DNA of 64,000 nt, from positions 186,001 to 250,000 of the forward strand of contig NZ_NFUU01000003.1 in the NCBI RefSeq assembly GCF_002127265.1, read 5' to 3'. The notes under the pieces were generated by a model. That model searched no databases. It saw only the letters and a program-made list of their open reading frames with translations, and was not told where the DNA came from. The position numbers and the translations under genes are program-made. Shown here piece by piece: positions 16,798-26,951 of this stretch (the first letter of the stretch is position 1; the number at the start of each line of letters is the position of its first letter). This stretch comes from Hydrogenophaga sp. IBVHS1. Its GTDB lineage: Bacteria > Pseudomonadota > Gammaproteobacteria > Burkholderiales > Burkholderiaceae_C.

Positions 16798-17792
16798 CAG
16801 GCGGTCTCCCCGGCAGACGAAGCGGCGTCGAACACCTGCCCTTCGCGCAAACCGAAGCCACGCAGAAATTCAGACACCGGCAGCCGCTTGCCGCCCGCGC
16901 GCTGCAGCTCGGTGAGCACCAGCACGCCCTCGCCTGTCTGCACGCGGATGCCGTCTTCGCCCACCGACAGCACCGTGCCCGGGGGACGGCTGTCGGCGCT
17001 GGTCTCGGCGTGCGCGCACCACACTTTCACCGCCTCGCCGCCCAGGGCCGTGGCCCCGCCTGGAAAGGGGTTGAACGCTCGCACACGCCGTGCCAGCACC
17101 AACGCGGGTGCCGTCCAGTCAAGTGCCGCCTCGGACTTCTCGATCTTGTGCGCGTAGGTCACGCCCTCGGCAGGCTGCGGTTGCGCCTGCAGGCCGCCAC
17201 AAGCGGCGATCTCCAGCGCCTCAACGATCAGGCGCGCGCCCAGCACCGCCAGGCGGTCGTGCAGGCCGCCGGTGGTGTCGTCCTCGCGGATCGGCAGGGT
17301 CTCACGCAACAACATGTCGCCAGTGTCCAGCCCCGCGTCCATCTGCATGATGGTCACGCCGGTCTGCGCGTCGCCTGCTTCAATGGCGCGGTGAATCGGC
17401 GCCGCGCCGCGCCAGCGCGGCAGCAGCGAGGCGTGAATGTTGAGGCAACCCAGCGCACGCCCGTCCTGCTTCATCTGGTCCAGCACCCACTGCGGCAGGA
17501 TCAGCCCATAGGCCGCCACCACCATGGCGTCGGCACGCGCGGCCACGATGGCCTCGCGCGCGGCGGCGGCATCTTGCGGGTATTTGCCGTCGAGTTTCAG
17601 GCTGCGCGGCTGTGCCAGCGCCAGGCCCTGTTCCAGCGCGAGCTGCTTCACCGGCGAGGCCTGCAACTTCATGCCCCGCCCGGCAGGCCGGTCGGGCTGG
17701 GTCAGCACCAGCGGTACCTCGAAGCCCGCCGCCAGCAGGCGCTGCAAGGCGGCGCGCGCGAATTCCGGCGTGCCGGCAAAAACCAGTTTCAT
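16797..17792 (-). CDS. fmt: Methionyl-tRNA formyltransferase
   Basis: This is a full-length 331-residue enzyme that formylates initiator methionyl-tRNA using 10-formyl-tetrahydrofolate. It starts [12 protein letters not shown] and contains the folate/catalytic block [14 protein letters not shown] and [12 protein letters not shown], with the C-terminal tRNA-binding domain at about 210-320. It lies in a minus-strand series def, lipoprotein, fmt, azlC, azlD. The start is 28 bases after the lipoprotein stop. Confidence 0.96.
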   Translation of the reverse strand: MKLVFAGTPEFARAALQRLLAAGFEVPLVLTQPDRPAGRGMKLQASPVKQLALEQGLALAQPRSLKLDGKYPQDAAAAREAIVAARADAMVVAAYGLILPQWVLDQMKQDGRALGCLNIHASLLPRWRGAAPIHRAIEAGDAQTGVTIMQMDAGLDTGDMLLRETLPIREDDTTGGLHDRLAVLGARLIVEALEIAACGGLQAQPQPAEGVTYAHKIEKSEAALDWTAPALVLARRVRAFNPFPGGATALGGEAVKVWCAHAETSADSRPPGTVLSVGEDGIRVQTGEGVLVLTELQRAGGKRLPVSEFLRGFGLREGQVFDAASSAGETA

Positions 17793-17820
17793 GAGGTGCG
17801 TCGAAAGAAGGGGCTGCGCT

Positions 17821-18345
17821 CTACAGGCGATCCGGCGGATCGTCGCGCATGAGTTCGTCGGTGAACATCAGTCGCCGGACCACGCCCTCGGGGTCGATAT
17901 GAAGATGCGCCTGGCGGGGTGAGTTCATTTCCAGAAAACGGTAACTCCAGACCTCGCCCCGAAAGCTGACCACGCGCTCAATCAGGGCGGGACGCCCGAG
18001 GTTCCGCAGCACGTCGGCTCGGGTCCATCGGTCCAGGGCAATGTTTCGCTGCAGCCAGTTGAAGTCCATCACCTGTTCGAGCCGGCGCAGGCGTCCGCCG
18101 GCATCGAGGTCCAGGTTGTAGACCTGCTGCCCGCCTGGCTGGCGCGAATACTGAAGGCGCCGACCATCGGGCAACGCGTATTCCGCCGTCGGCAAGCCCA
18201 GCCGCTCTTCAATCTGAGCGCGCGGTGTGCCGGGCTCGATGCGTTCAGGAATGCCCATGCAGCCAGCCAGCACCCACGCGACGAGAACGTGCAGCGACCC
18301 GCGAAGGAGGCGCCCGATCGTCGTCGTCGTGGATGGCGTGGTCAT
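17821..18345 (-). CDS. Outer-envelope lipoprotein inserted between def and fmt
   Basis: This is a 174-residue predicted lipoprotein. The signal peptide ends in the lipobox VLAGC, placing the lipidated cysteine at residue 29. The mature part seems to contain two BamE/SmpA-like units, each with a turn motif of the type [16 protein letters not shown] and [16 protein letters not shown]. The ATG at 18345 overlaps the def stop (ATGA). Function is unknown; a role in envelope assembly is a guess from the BamE-like pattern. Confidence 0.8.
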   Translation of the reverse strand: MTTPSTTTTIGRLLRGSLHVLVAWVLAGCMGIPERIEPGTPRAQIEERLGLPTAEYALPDGRRLQYSRQPGGQQVYNLDLDAGGRLRRLEQVMDFNWLQRNIALDRWTRADVLRNLGRPALIERVVSFRGEVWSYRFLEMNSPRQAHLHIDPEGVVRRLMFTDELMRDDPPDRL

Positions 18346-18863
18346 GCGCGCAACGCCTCTCGTTGGGCCTTGACCATCTTGGACTTGATGCGCCCCTGCT
18401 TCAGGGGAGACAGGTATTCCACGAACACCTTGCCGAGCAGGTGGTCCATTTCGTGCTGAATGCACACGGCCAGCATGCCCTGTGCTTCGGTCACACGTTC
18501 CTTGCCCTCACGGTCGAGCGCGCGCACACGCACGGCAATGGCTCGCTCCACACCGTCGTAAATGCCCGGCACGGAAAGACAGCCTTCCTCGCCCTTGCGC
18601 TTCTCGCTGCTCATCCATTCGATCACCGGGTTGATCAGCACCAGCGGCTGGTCGCGCGATTCGCTGACATCAATCACGACCAGACGCTCATGCACATCCA
18701 CCTGCGTGGCCGCCAGACCAATGCCGTTGGCGTCGTACATGGTGGCGAACATGCGGTCGATCAGCTCGCGGATGCGTTCGTCCACGGCCTGCACCGGTTT
18801 GGCCACGGTGTGCAGGCGCGGATCGGGGTAGCTCAGGATGGTCAGAAGCGGCGGCGGGTTCAT
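18342..18863 (-). CDS. def: Peptide deformylase
   Basis: This is a 173-residue deformylase that removes the formyl group from nascent proteins. All three metal/catalytic motifs are present: [13 protein letters not shown] and QHEMDHLLG. The ATG at 18863 ([10 protein letters not shown]) gives the normal family length. It leads the def-lipoprotein-fmt unit and is divergent from the LysM gene. Confidence 0.96.
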   Translation of the reverse strand: MNPPPLLTILSYPDPRLHTVAKPVQAVDERIRELIDRMFATMYDANGIGLAATQVDVHERLVVIDVSESRDQPLVLINPVIEWMSSEKRKGEEGCLSVPGIYDGVERAIAVRVRALDREGKERVTEAQGMLAVCIQHEMDHLLGKVFVEYLSPLKQGRIKSKMVKAQREALRA

Positions 18864-19008
18864 GAATGCGAAGGAAATGGTCCGGGGGGTAACGAGCCCA
18901 TCCACTGTAGCCGGGCGACGGCTGGCGGCAAGCCGGGGACAAGCGGAAAACGCTGTCGCTATTTTCGCCACTTTTGCGACGGAGCGTGAAATGCCACCGC
19001 CATTTACA

Positions 19009-19037
19009 TTGCCTAATCAAGGGCTTGGGCGCAAAAT
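19009..19037 (+). promoter_or_regulatory. Possible sigma-70 promoter for the lysM-dprA unit
   Basis: TTGCCT at 19009-19014 and CAAAAT at 19032-19037 are spaced by 17 bases, and each matches the consensus at four of six positions. It lies in the 277-base divergent spacer between def and the LysM gene, about 100 bases before the LysM start. It is the best promoter-like pair there, but the match is modest. Confidence 0.35.
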
Positions 19038-19140
19038 CAAATGCGACTTGTCAAGACACGAGCACCGTCGGCGATCGGTTGCCAGCCCCTTCGGGGAAGG
19101 CATCCCGACCACCGGAGGTTGCCGCCCCAGGGGCCACCAC

Positions 19141-20388
19141 ATGCCATCGAACACCCGCCTGTCCGCCAACATCCGTCCTTCGCGCTCGCTGCGCCCGCTG
19201 GCCTTTGCCACCGCCGCTGCGCTGGGCATTCTGCTGGCCGGTGGCGCATCGGCTCAGAATTTCCCCATCACCCCCGGCCAGCGCGCCACCGCCGACCAGG
19301 TGGCCCAGGCCGGCGTACCGTTGTCCGAGCTGGCGCCGAACGCACCCGACAGCTACACCATCAAGCGCGGTGACACGCTCTGGGCGATTTCCGGCATCTT
19401 TCTCAAGACGCCGTGGCGCTGGCCCGAACTCTGGGGCATGAACCGCCAGGACATCCAGAACCCGCACCGCATTTACCCGGGCCAGGTTCTTTACCTCGAC
19501 AAGTCAGATGGCCGCGCGCGCCTCCTGACCTCGCGACCCAATGGCAGTGGCGAAGTGGGCACGGTGCGCGTGACGCCACGCACACGCTATGAAAGCCTGG
19601 GCGAATCGGCCATCCCGCCGGTGTCGCTGCAAGCCATCGAGTCTTTCCTGACCGAGCCCATGATCGTGGACGAGGCCACCTTTTCTCGCGCGCCTCGCAT
19701 CGTGGCCACGCAAGAGAATCGCGTGCTGCTGAGCCGCGGCGACCGTGCCTACGCCCGGGCCCTTTACGGCGACAGCCCGCAGGGCGAGCCGCTGGCCGTG
19801 GTGGATGGCAAGTCGATCGACTACCGCGTGTTCCGCAACGCCACACCGCTGAAGGATCCCACCACCGGGGAGGTGCTCGGCTACGAAGCACAGTACGTGG
19901 GCAAGGCCCAGCTGGTGAGCAGCGAGACACGCCGCAACTCGACCGCCTCCAATGGCACGGTGACCAGCGAGCTGGTGCCTGCCGCCATCGACATCGTTGC
20001 CGCCAAGGAAGAGATGCGGGTGGGCGACCGCATGCTGCCCGAACCCGAGCGCGAGCTCAGCAACTACGTGCCGCGTGCGCCCGAGACAGCGCAGAACGGA
20101 CAGGTCGTTTCGGTGTACGGCAACGCGGTGAACTACGCGGCGCAGAACCAGGTCGTGACCATCAACCGGGGACGCGCGCACGGCCTGGAACGCGGCCATG
20201 TGCTGGCGCTGCAACGCGAAGCCAACAGCCTGACCGACACCACCGACCAGGCGCGCCCCCAGATCCGCCTGCCCGGCGAACGCAACGGCCTCATGATGGT
20301 TTTCCGCACCTTTGACAAGGTGTCCTATGCCCTCGTGCTGCAGATCAGCACGGGCGTGAAGGTGGGCGACCGCTTCGGCAACCCCTGA
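19141..20388 (+). CDS. Secreted LysM-domain protein
   Basis: This is a 415-residue protein. It has a long N-terminal signal peptide ending ILLAGGASAQN, a LysM peptidoglycan-binding motif at about residues 75-125 (YTIKRGDTLWAISGIFL through RIYPGQVLYL), and a roughly 280-residue C-terminal region without a recognised domain. It probably acts at the periplasmic cell wall. Placement upstream of dprA and divergent from def is common in betaproteobacteria. The ATG at 19141 gives the best signal peptide; no strong ribosome site is visible. Confidence 0.88.
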   Translation: MPSNTRLSANIRPSRSLRPLAFATAAALGILLAGGASAQNFPITPGQRATADQVAQAGVPLSELAPNAPDSYTIKRGDTLWAISGIFLKTPWRWPELWGMNRQDIQNPHRIYPGQVLYLDKSDGRARLLTSRPNGSGEVGTVRVTPRTRYESLGESAIPPVSLQAIESFLTEPMIVDEATFSRAPRIVATQENRVLLSRGDRAYARALYGDSPQGEPLAVVDGKSIDYRVFRNATPLKDPTTGEVLGYEAQYVGKAQLVSSETRRNSTASNGTVTSELVPAAIDIVAAKEEMRVGDRMLPEPERELSNYVPRAPETAQNGQVVSVYGNAVNYAAQNQVVTINRGRAHGLERGHVLALQREANSLTDTTDQARPQIRLPGERNGLMMVFRTFDKVSYALVLQISTGVKVGDRFGNP

Positions 20389-20395
20389 CCCTCGC

Positions 20396-21493
20396 ATGAC
20401 GAGGGAAGAACTGGCCGCCTGGCTGCGGCTGATGCTCACGCCGGGCGTGGGCACCGAATCCGCAAGGAAGCTGCTGGCCGCCCTGGGGCTGCCGCAGGAA
20501 ATCTTTGAGCACGATCCCGCCGCGTGGCAAGCCGTGGTGGGTACCCGGGCCGCGCGCGCCTTGAGCACGCTGCCTGAAAATCTAAACGCAGAAGTCGATC
20601 GACTGCAAGCCTGGCTGGCCGAAGATGCGCGGCGCCACGTGCTCACCCTGGGCGATGCGCTCTACCCCATCGAACTGCTGCAGATGGCCGATCCGCCGCT
20701 GATGCTTTACGTGCAGGGCGACGTGCAGGCGCTGCACCATGCACGTCGTCTGGCCATCGTGGGGAGCCGCAACCCCACTCCGCAAGGGGAGGCCAATGCC
20801 AGACAGTTTGCCCACGCGCTGGGCGAAGCTGGCGTGTGTGTGGTCTCAGGCCTGGCGCTCGGCGTGGACGGCGCGGCGCACGAGGGTGCCCTGCAGGCCG
20901 GCGCGCCCACCATTGCCGTGGTGGGCACCGGGTTGGACCGGGTCTACCCCAAGCGGCACCTTTCACTCGCTCATCGCATCGGCGCGCAAGGTGCGATCGT
21001 CAGCGAATACCCACTCGGCACGCCTCCGCTGGCGGCCCACTTTCCGCAACGCAACCGCATCATCGCCGGCCTCTCTCAAGGCACGCTAGTGGTGGAGGCA
21101 GCGGTGCAGTCAGGTTCGCTCATCACGGCACGGCTGGCCGCAGAGCAGGGCCGCGAGGTGTTCGCCATTCCCGGCTCGATCCACTCGCCACAGGCGCGCG
21201 GCTGTCATGCGCTGATTCGTCAGGGTGCCAAGCTGGTTGAATCGGCGCAGGACATTCTGGAAGACCTGCGCATCGTCGAGGGGCGATCGGCGGATGGCGG
21301 ACCCGACGCCGACATCGAGGGTGAAGACACCCTGCTCATGGCCATGGGTTACGACCCGGTGAGCCTTGATGCCCTGCAGGCCCGCACGGGGCTCGGCACG
21401 GCCCACCTTCAGGCGCGCTTGCTCGAACTGGAACTGCAGGGAGACGTGAGCCGTTTGCCGGGCGGGCTGCTTCAACGCCTCGGTCGAGGCTGA
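20396..21493 (+). CDS. dprA: DNA processing protein DprA (Smf)
   Basis: This is a 365-residue DprA, which loads RecA on incoming single-stranded DNA during natural transformation. A helical N-terminal domain (1-85) precedes a Rossmann-like domain with IVGSRNPTPQG, VVSGLALGVDGAAHEGAL and FPQRNRIIAGLS, and a C-terminal winged-helix region (about 300-360). It follows the LysM gene by 7 bases. A complete dprA suggests transformation capacity but does not prove it. Confidence 0.95.
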   Translation: MTREELAAWLRLMLTPGVGTESARKLLAALGLPQEIFEHDPAAWQAVVGTRAARALSTLPENLNAEVDRLQAWLAEDARRHVLTLGDALYPIELLQMADPPLMLYVQGDVQALHHARRLAIVGSRNPTPQGEANARQFAHALGEAGVCVVSGLALGVDGAAHEGALQAGAPTIAVVGTGLDRVYPKRHLSLAHRIGAQGAIVSEYPLGTPPLAAHFPQRNRIIAGLSQGTLVVEAAVQSGSLITARLAAEQGREVFAIPGSIHSPQARGCHALIRQGAKLVESAQDILEDLRIVEGRSADGGPDADIEGEDTLLMAMGYDPVSLDALQARTGLGTAHLQARLLELELQGDVSRLPGGLLQRLGRG

Positions 21494-21506
21494 AACACCG
21501 GCAGCT

Positions 21507-23894
21507 TCAGTTCAGCAGACGCTCGGGATTCGCGTCGAGCTTGGCGAGTGCATCGCGCGTGGCGCGCACGGTCAGCGCCTCTTCCTCGCTCGGCACCAGC
21601 AGGCCGGCCTGCAGATAGGCCGCCACGCGATTGGCCTGAATGAGGAAGCAACGACCCCCATTGGTAACGAACAGGTAGAGCTGGCCGCGCTCGCTGCGCC
21701 AGGCGAGCTGCACGCTGTTGAGCTTGCCGTTGTGGTCCAGGCCAAACCAGGAACCAATCTGCAGCTCGACAGCCCACGAACGCATGGCTTCGTTGGGCTG
21801 GCTGCCACCCTGGTTGATCACCTCGATGTTTCCGGCGTCCACACCGGTGATCATTTCGATGCTCTCGCTGTCGAGCTCCAGGTCGCCGACACCGTTGGCT
21901 GGGAGGTAATCCTCCAGGTTGGCCAGGCGCTCGGAGAGGTTGTCCAGGCTTTCCTGCGAGATCGCCTCGGTGCGCGACATGAAGGCATCGGCCAGGGTGT
22001 CGCTCACCGACTTGATGTGCTGGTCCTGCATGCCGGCGGGGAAACCCAGCAGCCCCATGCCCTGACGCAGGCGCTGCAACAACCCCGGCAATTGCTGGAT
22101 CACGCGGGCGCGGTCGTTGCGGTTGGGCTTGGCGCTGGCCGCCCAGAGCAGGTCGGAGGCGACCTGCTTGAGCGCGGCGGTCTCTTCGTGACGCAAGCCG
22201 TACTTCACGCTGGCCACGGCCAGCACGTCGACCCAGACCTTGAAAAGGAAATCGCGCACTTCGTCGCGCACCGGCACTTCGTCGAGCAACTTGCGCAGCT
22301 CGATGGTGTACTGGACCGACAGCGTTTCCTTCTGCTCCACCTGCTGCGCCACGCTGACGAAGCGGCTGGCGCTGCCCTGCTCGCTGAGGTAGGTGGACAG
22401 GAATTTCTGGAACTCGTCGAACACGAGCTGGAACACGCGGCGGCCAGTTTCGGGGTACTGCTCGATCACCTGCACCACGCGCTTGATCTCGGATTCAAGC
22501 GCGGCCGAGCTGACGTTGGACTCAAAGCCCATCACGCAGGAACCCATGCGGTCGATCAGGCGGCGGGCCGGGTGCTGCAGCGGGCTGAAGAATTCGGGCT
22601 CGGCCAGCGCCACCCGCAACACGGGAATCTGCAGGCGGGCGAACCACACGCGCACGCTGGGCGGAATGCGTTCCTCGGCCAGGATGCTCTGGAACATGAG
22701 TGCCACCACCTCGATGGTGGCTTTTTCAGTCGGGGTGCTGGCGGCCTGTTTGAGCTCGACCGTGCGCTGGCGCAGCACGGTGGCGGCCCTCTCGACGTGG
22801 GTGGCATCCACATAGACCGGCGCCGGGCCCGAGCCACCGGTCACATAGAGGCCCGCATTGGCGCTGGAAGAGGCGACCATGGAACGCTGCATGGCCTGCT
22901 GCAAGCCGGGCGAAGGTGGCATCACCTGGGTGGCCTCGAAGTCACCGCCCACCCGGTCCATCAACATGCGCTTGAGGCGCCCCACCACGCCCTGCGCTCG
23001 CATGCGCGCACGGGCCAGCGGAGAGGTGCCGGTCATGAGCCGCGTTTCTTCGTTCACGCCCAGGCCGGATGAATGCGGCCCGCTGCGACCTGCACCCGCT
23101 CCCTGCTCGCTGCCGGCGGCGCCGGCCGCCTGGCCATTGGCGCCTGCGCGTGCGCCAGGACCTTGCGCCGGCACGGGTCGCATGCCGGGTGGCAGGTCGC
23201 GTCGAGGGGGGGCAGCAGCGGCGGCAGGGCCTTCGGAGCGGGAGCCTGGCACCCGCTTCACCAGCGATTGCAGGTCGATCTCCTTCATTACTCCGCTGGC
23301 AACCAGGAATTCGTTGGCCGCCTTGTAGGCTTCGTGCAGTTTGCCGGCCAGGATGGGCGACATGGCGTCGTGCACCAGCGTCCAGGCTTCGCGGGTCATG
23401 TGGGCGTCGAGCCACTGGTCGACCAGAATGCGGGCGATCACATCGGGCAGCAGAACGTCGCCGCGGGGCAGTTCCTGGCGACCCTCAAGGTGCTGAACCC
23501 GCAAACGAAGTTCGTTGAGCTCGGTGGAGGAGCGGTCCAGCACCTGCATGGCCAGTCGGGAGGCCAGGATCTGGTCGTCGATGGCACCTTCAGCCACGAG
23601 TTCGAGCTGGCCCGAAACGCTGACGGGATTGCCGGAATTCGAGAAGCGGGGCAGCAGCGTGCGCTGCAACGACTTGCGGCTCTGGTTGAGCCAGGTGGTC
23701 TGGTTTTTCTGGAAGGCGGTCCAGGCGTCGCGCCGGGCCTGGATTTCTCGTGCGGGACCGGCCTGGTCCAGCACCGAGGTCAGCCGCGTGTCGCAGGCCT
23801 TGACGATTTCGGGAAGGGCACGTCCCACATGAACCACGAAGAGTTCACGTGCCTGTTTGGCCAGGGAAGAAACGTGCTGATCGGGTGGCGACAC
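21507..23894 (-). CDS. DUF1631 family cytoplasmic protein
   Basis: This is a 795-residue protein matching the DUF1631 family in size and in blocks such as LPDVIARILVDQWLDAHM and FLSTYLSEQ. No signal peptide or membrane segment is evident. A low-complexity glycine/alanine/proline linker (about 220-270) separates N- and C-terminal parts. The start is taken as GTG at 23894; no ATG fits better. Function is not established. It is convergent with dprA and lies downstream of secF. Confidence 0.75.
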   Translation of the reverse strand: MSPPDQHVSSLAKQARELFVVHVGRALPEIVKACDTRLTSVLDQAGPAREIQARRDAWTAFQKNQTTWLNQSRKSLQRTLLPRFSNSGNPVSVSGQLELVAEGAIDDQILASRLAMQVLDRSSTELNELRLRVQHLEGRQELPRGDVLLPDVIARILVDQWLDAHMTREAWTLVHDAMSPILAGKLHEAYKAANEFLVASGVMKEIDLQSLVKRVPGSRSEGPAAAAAPPRRDLPPGMRPVPAQGPGARAGANGQAAGAAGSEQGAGAGRSGPHSSGLGVNEETRLMTGTSPLARARMRAQGVVGRLKRMLMDRVGGDFEATQVMPPSPGLQQAMQRSMVASSSANAGLYVTGGSGPAPVYVDATHVERAATVLRQRTVELKQAASTPTEKATIEVVALMFQSILAEERIPPSVRVWFARLQIPVLRVALAEPEFFSPLQHPARRLIDRMGSCVMGFESNVSSAALESEIKRVVQVIEQYPETGRRVFQLVFDEFQKFLSTYLSEQGSASRFVSVAQQVEQKETLSVQYTIELRKLLDEVPVRDEVRDFLFKVWVDVLAVASVKYGLRHEETAALKQVASDLLWAASAKPNRNDRARVIQQLPGLLQRLRQGMGLLGFPAGMQDQHIKSVSDTLADAFMSRTEAISQESLDNLSERLANLEDYLPANGVGDLELDSESIEMITGVDAGNIEVINQGGSQPNEAMRSWAVELQIGSWFGLDHNGKLNSVQLAWRSERGQLYLFVTNGGRCFLIQANRVAAYLQAGLLVPSEEEALTVRATRDALAKLDANPERLLN

Positions 23895-23977
23895 AATGCG
23901 TTCAGTATGACACGAATGGCTTCATCGGCACCCCGCCCGCAGCCCTCGCCAGGGCCCCGGAGACCCGATGTTGGCGC

Positions 23978-24934
23978 TTAAACGACAGCGCCGGCGTTCG
24001 GATCGCCGGGGTCGCCATCGTTCTTCGTGCCGGAGGACTTGATCAGGTCTTCGCGCTTGATGCCCAGCCACATGGCAATGGCCGCAGCCACGAACACGGA
24101 TGAATAGATGCCGAAACAGATGCCGATGGTGAGCGCCAGCGCAAAGTAATAGAGCGTTGGCCCGCCAAACAGCAGCATGGACAGCACCATGATCTGGGTC
24201 GAACCGTGCGTGATGATGGTGCGGCTGATGGTGGAGGTGATGGCGTGGTCGATCACCTGCGGCGGCGTCATCTTGCGCTGTCGGCGGAAGGTTTCGCGAA
24301 TGCGGTCGAAGATCACCACCGACTCGTTGACCGAATAGCCCAGCACGGCGAGCACCGCAGCCAGCACGGCCAGCGAGAACTCCCACTGGAAGAAGGCGAA
24401 GAAGCCCAGGATGATGACCACGTCGTGCAGGTTGGCGATGATGGCCGACACGGCGTACTTCCACTCGAAGCGGAAGGCGAGATAGATCATGATGCCCACG
24501 ATCACCAGCCCCAGCGCCTTGAGTCCGCTGGAAACCAGCTCCTGGCCGACCTGCGGCCCGACAAACTCGGTGCGACGCAGCTCGACGCTCGGGTTCTGGG
24601 CCTTGAGCGCGGCCAGCACGGTTTCGCTCTGCTGCCCTGCACTCTGGCCCTGCATGGCGGGCAGGCGCAGCAGCACATCGCGCGAGGTGCCGAAGTTCTG
24701 GACCGGCACTTCCTGATAACCCAATCCCTCGATGACCTTGCGAACGGATTCGAGATCGGCCGGCTGTTCGTAGGCCACCTCCATCACGGTGCCACCGGTG
24801 AATTCCACCGAGAGATGCAGGCCGCGGGTGGTCAGGAAGAAGATGGCGGCGGCAAAGGTGATGAAGGAGATCGCGTTGAGCAACAACGCATTCTTCATGA
24901 ACGGGATGTCGCGGCGAATGCGGAAGAATTCCAT
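23978..24934 (-). CDS. secF: Protein translocase subunit SecF
   Basis: This is a 318-residue SecF with six membrane helices and a periplasmic domain after the first. Family motifs VEFTGGTVMEV, VGPQVGQEL and YSVNESVVIFDRIRE are present. With SecD and YajC it uses the proton gradient to assist late steps of Sec-dependent export. It is the last gene of yajC-secD-secF and begins 15 bases after the secD stop. Confidence 0.97.
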   Translation of the reverse strand: MEFFRIRRDIPFMKNALLLNAISFITFAAAIFFLTTRGLHLSVEFTGGTVMEVAYEQPADLESVRKVIEGLGYQEVPVQNFGTSRDVLLRLPAMQGQSAGQQSETVLAALKAQNPSVELRRTEFVGPQVGQELVSSGLKALGLVIVGIMIYLAFRFEWKYAVSAIIANLHDVVIILGFFAFFQWEFSLAVLAAVLAVLGYSVNESVVIFDRIRETFRRQRKMTPPQVIDHAITSTISRTIITHGSTQIMVLSMLLFGGPTLYYFALALTIGICFGIYSSVFVAAAIAMWLGIKREDLIKSSGTKNDGDPGDPNAGAVV

Positions 24935-24949
24935 GGTGCGTGATCTCGT

Positions 24950-26824
24950 TCAATCGCCCTTGACGGCGGGGGTCTGACCGTCGGCGCGCCAGACGGTGCC
25001 GATGGAGACGGTCTTGAGTTTCTTCTTGCGGCCGTACCAGAAGTTCACCACCCCACGCGAGAAGAACACCGAGGAGAACATGCTGGTGACAATACCAAGG
25101 CAGTGCACCACGGCGAAGCCGCGCACCGGTCCGGAGCCGAAGATCAGCAGCGCGACGCCGGCGATCAGCGAGGTGACGTTGGAGTCCAGGATCGTGCCCC
25201 AGGCGCTGTCGTAGCCGGCGTTGATCGCCACTTGCGGTGAAGACCCGCGCCTCAACTCCTCGCGCACCCGCTCGTTGATCAGCACGTTGGAGTCGATGGC
25301 CATGCCCAGCGCCAGCGCCATGGCCGCGATGCCCGGCAGCGTGAGCGTGGCCTGCAGCATCGACAGCAGCGACACCAGCAGCAGGAGGTTGAATCCCAGT
25401 GCGAGGCTGGAAAACGCGCCGAACAGGGCGTAATAAGCGCACATGAAGAGCACGATCACCGCAAAACCCCAGGCCACACTGTTGAAGCCTTTGGCGATGT
25501 TTTCCGCGCCGAGGGTCGGGCCGATGGTGCGCTCTTCGACGATCTCCATAGGAGCAGCGAGCGAACCCGCGCGCAGCAGCAGGGCCGTGTCGGTGGCCTC
25601 CACGCTGGTCATGGCGCCCGAGATCTGCACGCGACCGCCACCGATCTCGCCCCGGATCACAGGCGCGGTGACCACTTCACCCCGGCCCTTCTCGAACAGG
25701 ATGATGGCCATGCGCTTGCCGACGTTCTCGCGCGTGATGTCGCGGAAGACGCGCGAGCCCTTGGCATCCAGCGTGAGGTGAACCGCCGCTTCCTGGGTCT
25801 GGCTGTCGAAGCCGGCCTGGGCGTCTGTGAGGTTCTCGCCGGTCAGCAGGACTTCTCGCTTGACGATGACGGCGCGGCCGTTGCGCTCCAGATAACGCTC
25901 GGAACCGAAGGGCACGGCGCCGGCGCCGCGCTCGGCGCTCAGGCCATCGGCGCTTTCGTCCACGAGCCGAAGCTCCAGCGTGGCGGTGCGCCCAAGAATG
26001 TCTTTGGCCTTGGCGGTGTCCTGCACGCCGGGCAACTGCACCACGATGCGGTCGATGCCCTGCTGCTGGATCACGGGCTCGGCCACACCGAGTTCATTGA
26101 TGCGGTTGTGCAGCGTGGTGATGTTCTGCTTGAGGGCCTGTTCCTGGACACGCCTCGCGGCTTCAGGCGCCATGGTGGCGAGCAGACGGAAATCGGGTGT
26201 CTGCTCGACCTGAAGGTCGGGAAACTGGGCGCGGATGAGGTCGAACGCGGCTGCCTGCGTCTGCGCGTCACCGGCGCGCAGCTCAATGGTCACTCCGTTG
26301 CGACCGATGCCGCCGTGGCGCACACTCTTTTCCCGAAGCAGGGTGCGCAAGTCGGCTGCCAGCACGTCGATGCGACGTTGCAGGGCTGCAGCCATGTCGA
26401 CCTGCAACATGAAGTGCACGCCACCGCGCAAGTCCAGCCCCAGGTACATGGGCGAGGCACCCAGCGAAGCCAGCCAGGCGGGCGTGCGTGGCAACAGGTT
26501 GAGGGCGACCACATGCCCGGCGTCGGCCGGATCGGGGTTGAACGCTTTTTCCAGCGCATCGCGCGCCTTGAGCTGGGTGTCGGTGTCATCGAAGCGCACC
26601 TTGACCGAATTGGCGTCGAACTGCACCAGGGAAGGCTGAATGCCTTGTGCCGCCAGCGTCTGTTCCACCCGCGTCACCGTGCCTGCGTCGACACGCACCG
26701 AAGAACGCCCGGCCGAGACCTGCACAGCGGGAGATTCGCCAAACAGGTTGGGCAACGCGTAGATCGCGCTGACCAACAGGGCAACGACGATGATCGCGTA
26801 CTTCCAGATCGGGTATCGGTTCAT
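24950..26824 (-). CDS. secD: Protein translocase subunit SecD
   Basis: This is a 624-residue SecD. It has an N-terminal helix (MNRYPIWKYAII), a large periplasmic P1 region, the LGLDLRGGVHFMLQVD motif and a five-helix C-terminal membrane domain with AMALALGMAIDSNVLINERVRE. The ATG at 26824 is preferred over an upstream TTG. It is separated from yajC by about 127 bases that contain two tandem hairpins. Confidence 0.97.
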   Translation of the reverse strand: MNRYPIWKYAIIVVALLVSAIYALPNLFGESPAVQVSAGRSSVRVDAGTVTRVEQTLAAQGIQPSLVQFDANSVKVRFDDTDTQLKARDALEKAFNPDPADAGHVVALNLLPRTPAWLASLGASPMYLGLDLRGGVHFMLQVDMAAALQRRIDVLAADLRTLLREKSVRHGGIGRNGVTIELRAGDAQTQAAAFDLIRAQFPDLQVEQTPDFRLLATMAPEAARRVQEQALKQNITTLHNRINELGVAEPVIQQQGIDRIVVQLPGVQDTAKAKDILGRTATLELRLVDESADGLSAERGAGAVPFGSERYLERNGRAVIVKREVLLTGENLTDAQAGFDSQTQEAAVHLTLDAKGSRVFRDITRENVGKRMAIILFEKGRGEVVTAPVIRGEIGGGRVQISGAMTSVEATDTALLLRAGSLAAPMEIVEERTIGPTLGAENIAKGFNSVAWGFAVIVLFMCAYYALFGAFSSLALGFNLLLLVSLLSMLQATLTLPGIAAMALALGMAIDSNVLINERVREELRRGSSPQVAINAGYDSAWGTILDSNVTSLIAGVALLIFGSGPVRGFAVVHCLGIVTSMFSSVFFSRGVVNFWYGRKKKLKTVSIGTVWRADGQTPAVKGD

Positions 26825-26902
26825 GAGCAAGGTGCCAGATAGGCGTGAGGGGTAGCAGTCGTGAAACGCGGCGGAACCGGCTTAGCCGGGCTGCACGCGC
26901 TG

Positions 26903-26941
26903 CCCCCTAGAGGGGGAACGGGCCGGCAAGTGCCGGCCCGT
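26903..26941. repeat. Tandem GC-rich hairpins in the yajC-secD spacer
   Basis: CCCCCT-AG-AGGGGG (26903-26916) is followed directly by an 11-bp perfect stem with a 2-base loop (26918-26928 with 26931-26941). There is no uridine run after either stem on the transcribed strand. Since both flanking genes belong to the same conserved operon, a processing or attenuation structure, or a dispersed palindromic repeat, is more likely than a full terminator. Confidence 0.6.
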
Positions 26942-26951
26942 GCGGGGGTGC

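Noticed and set aside
26903-26941. Calling the tandem hairpins a rho-independent terminator
   Set aside because: No uridine run follows on the transcribed strand, and yajC-secD-secF is normally one operon.
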